The notes beneath the pieces were generated by a model, which ran no database searches, was not told the DNA's origin, and worked only from the letters and a program-made list of their open reading frames with translations. The position numbers and the translations under genes are program-made. From Antedon mediterranea (Eukaryota > Echinodermata > Crinoidea > Comatulida > Antedonidae), in contig NC_092671.1 in assembly GCF_964355755.1 (NCBI RefSeq), forward strand, positions 9,683,001 to 9,747,000: DNA of 64,000 bases. The letters are read 5' to 3'. Below are positions 44,801 to 56,800 of this stretch, in pieces. The stretch's first letter is position 1. Every line of letters begins with the position of its first letter.

Positions 44801-47800
44801 GGGTATAAGAACAGGCCTCTTTCAGATATTTCTTTATATATAGGCCTACCGGTAGGCCTATAGCTTTTCAGTCTTATAGGCCTAGGTGTTTATTTTAACT
44901 GATGGTACTGAAATCGGTAATGAAAAAACACTTTACCGTTGGTAAGTTTATCTATTTGAAATGATAACTGTATGTAACGTTCGAAAGAAATGGCGTGAGT
45001 CGTATTCTATAATATGGTTGTGTCGTAGGCCTAATTGATAATTTACAACTCGTGCAATGAGGTTAAACTCGTATGAAAGCCATTAACCTCACAGATAGGT
45101 CGTGCTAACTTTGTAGTCTTTTGGGTACTGATTAGACCTATACAATGTGTTAATTTTCAGAAAACAACATTAAATTTTAATAAAGGTCTAATTAAAATAT
45201 TGTGGTTACACGGAGTCTAAAGAGAATCCGTTCGTTTGAAATTAAATTAAGGCTTATCATTTAGAATAATAATTAATTTCCAACGAATTTATTAGCAATT
45301 ATATTATAATATTTTAGGCCTCGGTATAGTATTAGTACTACTAGTATAGTAAAGAAAAGTTACTAAATAGACCTATCGTCATTATTTACAAATTATTGCT
45401 TGATATATTTCATCAAATAGGTTGTGAAAATAGACTCAATCATGAGATAGCATGCTGTCGTTAAAATGTGGTTAAGTTGAGTGCCTATAAAAATAAAGTG
45501 CGAGACCAAAGCATTTACCTAATTATGAGGTCAATGAACTCGTTTATTTACTCGATGTCTCATTAGGTAGAAAAAAAATAACAATGTCTTATTTGGTGAT
45601 GTCACCGGGTTTATTTAGTACAGTACCGTACAGCCTTGTGTTTGGTTCTCACTATAGACGTAACGCAAGGACGTAACGCAACGTGAGGTTTTCGACCAAT
45701 CACAGGTGATGGATTATTCGATCTGTTGCTTGTCATTGGTCAACTCGCTTGCGTTGCGTCTACGTTCTTGCGTTGCGTCTCTAGTAAGAACCAATCTTAA
45801 CTTAGTATTGCGTGCATAAACATGGCCTGCTTTTAGGTAGTTATATATTATTATCTAAGTTATTTATAAACAAACAAACAAACAATTAATAACAATAGTG
45901 TTTGAACTCACCCACTAAATTTTCAAAATCCTAGCTCATGATGCTACTTTTTATTAATACTTTCTTTTCAAAATTTTTTTTATATTTATTAAATTACGCC
46001 ATTTTCCGATTACTTTAAGAATATGCTCATGTGCTAAAGTATGTGCTACATAACAATAAACATTATTATCAATGTATATTATTGGTACCGTAAATTATAA
46101 GTACTTTACTCTAATAAACATTAAGATTAAAGATTCTGAATTTGTATATTGGAACCAAGAATTATATAATTCCATAAAACAGACAACCAATGGAAAAAAT
46201 AATTCAAAAGACCTCTGATACAAAGCGCCACCGTTTTACAATCAAAACGTGTTCATTCATAAAGTAAATACAATACCATGTAAATATTTTCACCTCAACA
46301 AAACCTTGATGAATGACAAGCAGTTTAGCAAGAACCGTCATTGTTATCACGCCTCTGGGACTTACGGTTTTAAGATTTATTTATTTTTTAAACGTAATAA
46401 TACAAAATGGAACCATTATTTCGGATTCGAGTTACATATTGTTGAAGTATTCCCAATGCGTGTGCACAATTAATGATTATGAAATATACTTGACGTAAAG
46501 CTCTGTCTGCACTATCAAACTTTATGTGACAAAACAAATGTGATGTGCCCATATGGATATGATGTCATATCACTACTATATTTGGTCATATCACTACTAT
46601 ATTTGGGCATATCACTACCATATTTGGTACATACATCACACTTTTGTCAAACTATAGTTTGATAATGTAGACAGAGCTTTAAGTTCCTTTTTAAATAGTG
46701 GGTTCGTCATAAAATCGAAAGCAGCCTATGAATAAAATGTATAACTGTAAGTACTGTGGGGATTACGGTACTGTGTACTTTTAACTCATCAGCATTAATA
46801 TTAGTTCTCTTGGCATGTAGCAGGTAGGGTATCTAAGTAAAGCATTACCTAGGCCTAATAATCCCAGATTTTTGAAATAATGCAATCGATGGATTAAGGC
46901 AAAGCAAAGCACCTCATAACAGATGTTTGTTACTTTGAAATTCATCATTTCATAATCTTTATACCGGTTGTTGGTGTTAGTTATAAACTTGTTAGATTAC
47001 ATGTTAAATTACTTTTTAAATCGAGGATTGGATTGAATTACGAATGGTATGTAGAGTTAACCTGGTGACAGAAGTGTTCATTCTAAGTTCAAACTTATTT
47101 CAAGATATAAAAATCATTTCTATAACAGTGACATCGGCCTATGTGTGTTAAGGTTGTGCCTGTTACCATTGCTTGTCATGAAACAGCCAATCGAATGAAA
47201 TAACACAAAATATTTAAAAATAAAAATGCTCTAATGGTTAATGGTTTTAAATTGCATGAAACGTAGCCACAATCTAAGCATCCAATGCTACTCGTTGCCT
47301 ATACCTGTTGGTTGTTATGATTATGTTTTTTTTCCGCTCTATCACACTGATTTCTTTCGAAGTTATATTTACATAGAAGATGCCGTATTGCATGATTCTG
47401 ATTACCAGAAGCAGTCGATAGGCCTATATCTCGTTATCCTATTTATGATGTAAATTATTATTGCCCTGACAGTTAGCTAATAAACTGTTTGTTTATCTCA
47501 AGCCTGTGACGTATCAATCGTCATACGCGATTTACGAAGTTTACAATTTATAAATTGCTTTATGGTACTAAATAATGTTTATAGCAGTCTCCTATCTAGA
47601 TTTGATACACGCTCAGCAGCTATTAGGTAAAGAAACGTCCGGCCCATTAACCGAATACATTAACTCAAAAGCCTTCCTCATCCCTATACTCTAAAAATGT
47701 ACACACAATTTATTCAATTCTGAATGTACCATTATGGTATAGTATCCTCCCACTTCAAATGAAATCTGGAGATTAATTACATAATGAATTTCTGAAGTGG

Positions 47801-50800
47801 GATGAATCTGACTCCTCTCAACAAATGGAATTTCATTATTATTTAAATATTGATACATAGGGGCCTACTTATAAACACTATTTAATACTTTTTCATTCAG
47901 ATTACAATAAAGCGTTGAACCTGGACTTGTCCTTTAATTGTATTGATGATGTACGGTACAGTACAATCATTTTTGCCTCCATTGTCACTACCCTGAGTAG
48001 GCCTAGGTCCATGGGTAACTCCATTGTCACTACCCTGAGTAGGCCTAGGTCCATGGGTAACTCCATTGTCACTACCCTGAGTAGGCCTAGGTCCATGGGT
48101 AACTCCATTGTCACTACCCTGAGTAGGCCTAGGTCCATGGGTAACTCCATTTCTACCTCTACCTCTACCTCTATTCCAGTTAAAACTATACTGGATTTGG
48201 TGCAGATGAAAACAGCACTTCCCCATAACTGTAAAATCGACAAGGACAGAATTTGATTCCAGTTATTCACCATATAAAATCCAGAGAAACACCCTGAAAA
48301 GAGTAACATATAAAGGAAACGACAATCTTGAATTGTAGTGGCCCATCGGATGTTGAATTGTTTTCTTTTCAAAGTACAATGGGAAACGTTTATTTTCAAT
48401 TAAAACCTGCCCAAGTAGACTTTATAATTTAATGAATTGTAATAATATTATTTCAGATCTGGTACAAAAACATCATTGTTCTGTCATAAAGTGAAACGAT
48501 TGTTATCAGACGAAATAGATCCTCGCTTAATCATGATGCCTAAATAATCTGTGCATGTCGTTTATCTTTTAATCGGTTTCAATTTTTTTTTTTTATTGTT
48601 TTTACGGTATCATTTCCAGTGGATCTAGGCCCTCCATATCTAATGAATGTGAAGCAATTAAACATAGAGGTCACATAATTGACCTTGGATATGATATTTC
48701 CGGTTACTTACTATTGAAACAAGTTAGCTAACTAACTTATTTCTCTATGGTTGCACAACATTTGACGATCATCACAATCGTTATCCAAATTGTAGATACA
48801 GCTGTTTAAGTGGTATTATTAATATAGGGATGATTATTTACTCTGTGGTTAAATTAAATTGGGGTTACTCAAATTTATTAACTATCCAAACACTCTATCT
48901 CAATGTATGCCGTTGGCATTTTCTTCATAAATGAAGTTTTCTGTTTTCCTTTTTTTTATAATCTTTCAACTTTTTCTACTAACTGTACTCTACAGTACTG
49001 CTGTAATGAATATTTATTAGTTAAATGAGGAGAATATTTTCTTTTACGAGATTGAATAAAATTAAAGAGGCGGAGCTTCGCAATAAATAGGACAGTCACA
49101 GGTCAATCACTGTTCTATTTTAATGTAAACTTCCTAAAACATTCATTTCCCCCATCTTATCTTGAATCTACGTTTCACAAAATTTCAATTTCTTACAAAA
49201 ACTGCCGTGTAATAGAACCATTAAATAGAATAGGCAATTGAATAATAACTTTTACCGATACAATAGAACTAATACTGAAAGACTGTGATACAAAATTAAC
49301 CAATTAAATGGCAACTAATGGATAGGCCTACACTCAGGTGCAGTTAATCTAGACTAATTCATGCATGGTTTACCCAATGAAACTATTTCATGAATTACTA
49401 TAGGCTTACTTTATTTAGGGCACTGCATTATTGACGATAGGTAAAAAAATACCATCGTTGATAGTTATTTTACACGAATCTGATAGCCAGACAACAGTAA
49501 ACACCAACCGAGAAGAACGCAAATTCGGCAACTAGTACCGTAATTAACGTTAGCCATATTTGAAAATAAACGACTAAAGTTGGTTTAAAAATGATCTTTA
49601 ATATTAGCACAATGATTGTAAAACCATAATCGCTTAAACTCTATTTGTATAATATTGATCGGAAAGTACTCAGATATACACGGTAGCTTTGGCGGCGAGT
49701 GGATTGCGTGAACCATGCGTGAACTTCGTGGGCGTAAAGGACATGTTCAGTGTGGTAAATTTACATCTTAGTTTGTTTATAGATAATGATTTGTAGAAAA
49801 AGACAAAGGGGGAAGAAGAGAAGAAGATTTGCAGAATGTAATTTGGTATCAGTAGTTTGCCCCCACCGGGTGAAACAAACAATTAATGCTAATACTGTAT
49901 AAACATGCTATAGTTGCGTGGTACACCATATAATATTTATGGCGTTTTGGTTTTTGGGTGCTCCAAGTAGACTTTTAAAGAGAACATTTTTATCGACACC
50001 AATAACAATCAGTGCTAATTGTCCTATATGAAATGATAAGACGTCACCGTTAGATTATTCGACAAACCATGGAGAAATAAGTATTTCTCCATAGATAAAC
50101 AGACCACCAAAATGTATATAGTTGTATTCACATGGTAATAATATATACTGTAAAGTAATCAAATGGTAATCAATCGAAGGTTGAACTCTCTACCACCCTA
50201 GTCTAGTTTTAATCCATCGAAATACTACAAGACAAGAGGATGCGGCCAAACAAAAACATATTATTCAGATATTTTGCCCTCTCTGACGTAATTTGTACCT
50301 GGCATTTTCGCCAAATCTGTGATAAATGTTCCAATATAAATCAATCATAAATTTGTGAGATTACTGGTGGATGGACTCCTTCTGAGATTAGTCGGTTGAC
50401 CGGAAATCGCGTTTCCATAAGGCACGCGCCGTCAACGTATGTCCAGACTGTCGTACATTAAAATGTGCTCATCTTCCTGGCGGTCGGATGACCATGGCTT
50501 CTATTTTCACCTGTTGTTTTCTTTCTAAATCATGAAAATTCTAATGAGTATTTTACAGCAGTTTTTTGCACAACCTATTATTCTTAATATCGTCCCAACG
50601 GGAAACGTATGCCAAACGTATACAATACTAATAACTAGGCCTACTGTATTGTCATTATTACTTTACCATGTTGTCGCCTCAACACACCCCACCGCTGAGA
50701 ACCCATCCCTATGAATCTCACCACACCGAGGTAAAGGCCAATCATGGAGAAATAATTTAGAAAATAAACATTAGGCCTACCACTTGACACATTTCCCACG

Positions 50801-53800
50801 CTTAATATTGCCGCAAATGTGTATGTGGAGACTTTTATTCTGCTTTTTAGCTAATTTCATTATTAAAAAAGATTAAATAGGTTTAATAATACCGTAATAC
50901 TTTATTAATATTAATAGTAATAATTTTATAATAATTAAGTTATATTATTACTACAAATATCTTTTGTAGGCAAAGTGTTAAATCATAGGGAAAGGAACGA
51001 AAACGGTTATCCTATCCACCGTTTCTTAAATTCTCAATCCACACCTTGCCCCCATAATTCATATTCAGAATTTAATACAAGTTTATGATCGGGACAGATA
51101 TTTGAGATCGGTTTACTTGATGTTCAATTTCATACACAATTAACTCTAACACATGTATCGCATTTGGGTGTGACGGCAATGCCTCGTTGTATTCATCTGT
51201 TCCTTAAGGACAACATTTTTGTCTATAGCTACCGTATTTGTATTGGAAACTCTAGTTATGTGTCCAAATCCTGGTAAGGTCGCAACATGTTGTTAATGCT
51301 GTTAATTTTCGATTTATATTGGTGCAAGATAATTACTTGTTGTCGTATATTACATTAGCCAAATAGCTCGTCTTAAAAATTAAAAGATGTTAAAATATAG
51401 GTCTACATGAATTCGTTAAGTCTGTTTTTCCTATAATTAAAATAGGAATTATTCGCAAAAATTTAACACGCCAGCCTATGCTCATGCGCATATTATTTAG
51501 CTATGTCTGCAATCACACTTTGTGACAAACAAATGTGATGTGCCCATATATGGACATGATGATGTCATACCACTACCATATTTAAGCATACCACTACCAT
51601 ATTTGGGCACATCACACTTTTTTTTATCAAAATACATTGATAGTGTAGACAGCGCTTTAGATTAATACTTGTAGGTTAAACAATTATGAAAAATTATCAA
51701 TGTTTCTACTATCAAAAATTAATATAGGCCTACCTAGTTATAGGCCTACCTAGTTATAGGCCTACCTAGTTATAGGCCTACCTAGTTATAGGCCTACCTA
51801 GTTTCAAGTGTCATAGAAATTGTATATAAAACATGAAATCAAACATTTGGCTCACCTGATCAAACATCTAATATCTAAACAAGTATTTACATTCATGATA
51901 TATAGAGATTGTCTAACGATCACGTGATGGGATTATATGTAGGCTTTATATCTTTTTTTTTAATTGACTATAATTCTTTAAGAACACCATTATTAAGGGG
52001 ACACACATATTAGTGGTAAAGTTTCCTTTGAAACGAACAAGAAGAAATACAAAGTGTTAACACTTTGTGAAATTCTAAAATGAAAGAAGCAGACATAGGT
52101 CTGTGCCTACCAGACATACAACCCTTTATTTTCTTTAACAGAAATTGCGAACATGTCTTAATGTCATGTGCAGCGCAATTATTTTAGTTAAGTACGTAAA
52201 CATAACAAAAAGTGTTTACATTCAGATTTAGAATTATTCATTGCAGAGATAGGCTAGCATGATTCTATATTGTCACGAGAATCTTTAGTTGTTGGGTTAA
52301 GAGCCGATGCAGATGATGCTTTTTGACCTGGCACATTTAATTGTATTTGACAAAAAAATGTTTAATCGGGGATCCCTGGTTCAATATTGTTGCCGTGTCC
52401 CTTCTTATTAGGGTGTCTTACGAACATTGGAAGTGAATAGGAGATTCATAGGGGTTACCATGTACCTCGAAATAAATGCAAGCGCGATTGGGTTAGCCTT
52501 ATGTCGTCAGTAGTACCAGAAAGACATCAGTTGAGGCGCACTGTGAGTTCGCGAGCGCATGCATAATTTGAACTGACCAGGGAGTTGTTATTTGGTCTAT
52601 GATTCAATAACATGGTACCTAAAAAAGGGGTCGTGGCGGGGGGGGGGGTCTACAGAGGTCAAAGTAGATCGTATCCGTTATTGCTACATACTAACCAAAA
52701 TATTGTTTAAGTCTCAAACAATAATTCGGAAAGTCTATATAAAGATAGACAACAATATCGACAACATTTGACCCCAGTGTTTCCTTCCTCATTATAGTGT
52801 TGTTTAGTCGTTCACATTTTATAGCCAATTAATGTCATATAGCTATTGTTGGAAATAACAAAGTAATGATCATGAAGTTAATAAGATCAACCTTCGTTCA
52901 AGGATCTGGTATTTTTTATTTACTAACACACCACAAAATGCAATATAATGTATGTATACCATAAACAGAAGAGATAATGTTTATATTAATGGGCATGACG
53001 TATGACAAATTAAACAAGAAATATTTCGTACAAAAAACGCAGCTCATCTAACGACAACTACCGTCTACATGCATCTCAATATTTATCAGCAAATGTTTTA
53101 ATAAACTCTCTTTTCCCAGACGTGCTTTGGGGTGTGCGCATGCCCAGTTCGAGATTCCAAATACCCATTTTTTTTATCCGTAGTAAACTGTGTAAGCTAC
53201 CGCTCCGTTCTCTTGAATATAGCTGCCTAAAGGAGCGGCACGAAAAACACTAGGCCAATACACAATTACGCTGGACGGCATACATGTCTATACTCCTCAG
53301 CACTATACATATTTGGTTTCTTTTAAATATTGATCAAATTTGCTTTATATTGATTGATTGATTTTATTTTCAGGATGGCGAAATTGGATAGCATGGACAC
53401 CTTGCTCACGTGATTGTGGGGGCGGTGTTCGACGTCGAAGACGAATCTGCGTTCGTGATTTCGCAGATGCTTGCGAAGGAAAAGCTCTGGAGATACAACA
53501 CTGCAATAAATTCAAATGTGAAGGTATTACAATAAAAAAATAATCATTTTGTACCGACCGTATACGACGACTTAAAAAAAATGAATGGAAACTTGAATTT
53601 TTTTTTTAAATGTATGGGAAGCGTACTCGTATTGTGCTGTATTGGATTGACCATATAAATGTTAAAGATGTCAAAAACATGAAAAATAAAGATTACTAAA
53701 ATCAGAATTTGAATATGCCATTTTGCAGTTTTAATAATGTTATTCACTTCTGTAGAAAAAATTTAATTTAAGTATGTTTTGCTTTAAATTACATTTTTGC

Positions 53801-56800
53801 AGGTAAATAATGGTTTTTTTCGATCAATTTTTTGGTCAAAGTGAACAACTCTTAACATTAAAATGTCTTATTTAAGTATTTTTAGGGGACAATATATCTT
53901 AAGCATAAGTCTGGAATAACTGATAAGGTAGTTATTACTAAAAGGTACATTCGGATGTGTTTTTGAAATAAATAGATGTTATTGAACCAAAAAGTGGGGT
54001 GTAACATTCTACCAGGAAGCTTCGTAAGACCTGTGCCCTTACAACATAGGCCTACATTAAGTTCAAACAAGTAGGAGTAGTATTGTCATTAAAACATTCT
54101 GAAAATACTAACCCTACTAGAATGTATACCGATAGAGTAACTTCATTAATATGGATGTTGACAACGGGGGGGGGGGGGGGCTAGGCTCGATGAACTACGA
54201 AAACATTTATAATTTAACATGAGCAAAAACGAACATTACGCCGGCCCGAGGGCTTCACGGCTCATCGACATGTCTCGTCTACATAACTTGACCCCCGACC
54301 ATTAATGTTTATGATACGTATCTGAAATGTAAGCAATGATATTTTAAAGAAGCTTTAAGGAAAGTGGTGTAACATAACATACTTGTCTATCAAATCCGGG
54401 AGTCCTATTCCTTTAAAAAAGATGTTCTTATGGCTAAAAACATTGCAATACGCCTCATTGATTTGTAAACAGAATGATAAAACTGTGTTAAATTTATTCA
54501 TGGAACAAATGATAAAGTATGGTATTGTTTAAATAATGCCTTGTTATTTTAACCTAGGGAATCAAGACCTAATAAAGTTGCTATCACTGTCATCATTACC
54601 GAGTGGGGTCCAACTCAACCCTCCCCGGCAGCAAATAGGATATTATCGCATCGACCGCAGCGCCATACTTCGGATGAAGACATCCGACCTTTTTGGCAGT
54701 ACGTTTCCAACAAGTTTCTCAATCATCATGACCATCAAGCCACGTCTGTCAGACGACCAACGTCATCTGTATGTCCTGCAGATGGTTGATTCTAGTGGAT
54801 TCCTTCAGCTGGGCATCAGGATCAGTGATAATCCTTCACTTGTGTACAGTCAGAAGGATGGTTTGGTTCGCAAAGAAATCTCACTCTCGTTCCCAATCAA
54901 CATGCTGGATCGAAAGTGGCATAAGCTGGCCTTCAGTATCAAAGGCTCTGAAGTGACGTTGTACGGTGACTGCGCTTATGTTTACAATGGCGAGATGGAG
55001 GTGGACAATCTTGCCATTGACCCAGAAGGTACAACGTCACTTGGCTCGGCAACGTCGTTAAATAGAGATATGTATTACGAGGTTAGTATAGCTTAAATAA
55101 TATGCGATTAAGGCGCTCCATACTATTGAAACAGTACAATACAAATAGGCCTGTACTATTTTCATATGAGAAAAAGTGGAACATTTCGTGTGTGTAAATA
55201 TGTTTGTTTAAACTTATTTTGATGCCCTCCATCACGCTCCTTTCCGGTGCTGTTAATATAATAAATGTATTTTTATATTATAGGGAGATATTATACAACT
55301 GATAATAGATGATGATCCAAATGCTGCGGCTCTGCATTGCCCAAGAGACAACAGATCGGTAAGAAAATAGTCATCATAGAACATAATAATACCGTAAATA
55401 GTAACCCACACTCTAATAGTAACCCACACTCTAATAGTAACCCACCTTATAAGTCAATCTATAATAATAATAATAACCCACTATTCTAGGGGTTACTATT
55501 AGAGTCACAAAAACTTATGATGCAGCCGTATTTTGAAAATAAGGAGATAAAGTTAAGTGGGGGAGGATTGAGTGTTTTGAGTTTATAAAATAAAGTTAGA
55601 GTTCAACCAAATTTGTTTATTCGTAATGTTTTATTATTTTGCTATGAGTTGCTGACGGAAAAGTTGGGGTGGGTTTGTAATCCACTACTCTAATAGTAAC
55701 CCACCCTAAAAAACAATAAAAGAATAATAACCCAGGGATACAATTAGAAGATTTACGGTATATTGTTTGTAACACCATTATATGAAATATATTTTCCTGT
55801 TTCGTCCATACACGCATTTAATTGTACTGTACTGTGCCATACCGTTTAAATAATAGTAAAAACATTTTCTTTTAGGTTCATTATCCTCAGATTCCACCAA
55901 TGTTTGATAACATGATTTACCCACAAGTGAGTGACGTTGCTCGTGAAGAACCAACAACCAAGGTCACAAAAGAACCACCATTGGGTCTACCTTCAACAAC
56001 AGAAGAGCCACAAGAAACCACCGCAAAAGAAAGCAATCCAATGAATTTCGTAAAGAAACCAGATATAAAGCCTACACGTAACACGATAACGTACACCAAA
56101 TCACAAAAAATTACTTCAAGATCAGTCGAAAACGTTGAAGTCATTGACGAATACATTCCAACACAACAAGAAGTGTCAAAGCCGAAAGATGAGTCAGAAT
56201 CGGAGATGGAAGAAGAGGACAGCGTCAGTAACTTTTCTTTTGATAACATATTTGAAGACAATCAGGACAATCTTGGCAATCTTTTCTCCAGTGAAACAAC
56301 TGAGTCTCGCAGCCCGACAGTAAACTTTGTGGGCCTTGGCGGTAGACGTGGTGATGTTCAAGACATTGGTTCGGGTGATGATCTAGGTCCGTTCATTATA
56401 TTTTTATCACAACTATAGTACAATAGTGGTCTATCCCGTAACAACTTATATTGTCCTGACAAAATGGTAATACAATACGGCAAAAGTGTTTACTTATTAG
56501 TCGGCAGATTTATAGTAATAACAGTCTACAATTATAATTTGATTGCGTTTAAAACACACTCGGTTATAAAAGCATTATACACTCACTATAAACAACTGTT
56601 TTATCAGTATCAGTACTGAAAGTACATTACGTTAATCATATTTGTAAATTTTTCCCAGAAACTTTACAGTGGATGGAGTGGGGGGTTTGCACCCAGACAT
56701 GTGGGTCTGGGGTCAAGCTGAGATTAGCGCGTTGTCCGCCCAACTCGAAACACGAACGTTGCGCTCACGGGCAAACTATGGCCCGAGAGATAAAGAGATG

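Larger units (their letters stand above)
38808..53373 (+). other. 14.6-kb intron of the matrix gene, rich in mobile elements
   Basis: No coding exon could be recognised here on either strand. Contents: MITE family 2 at 41628, 42069, 46496 and 51498; family 3 at 42173-42282; family 1 at 45637; minisatellites at 47977 and 51723; a ~57-bp tandem duplication at 42337-42450; a small hairpin at 50066-50093; and poly-G runs near 42640 and 52645. A hidden exon or an independent non-coding RNA cannot be excluded. Confidence 0.55.

Noticed and set aside
47241-47453. 70-codon frame as a hidden exon of the matrix gene
   Set aside because: No cysteine pattern matching TSP1, EGF or LamG modules, and no phase-1 splice sites at its borders.
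47897-48399. Repeat-containing proteins on both strands around the 42-bp array
   Set aside because: The unit length is a multiple of three, so open frames are automatic; no splice, start or domain support.
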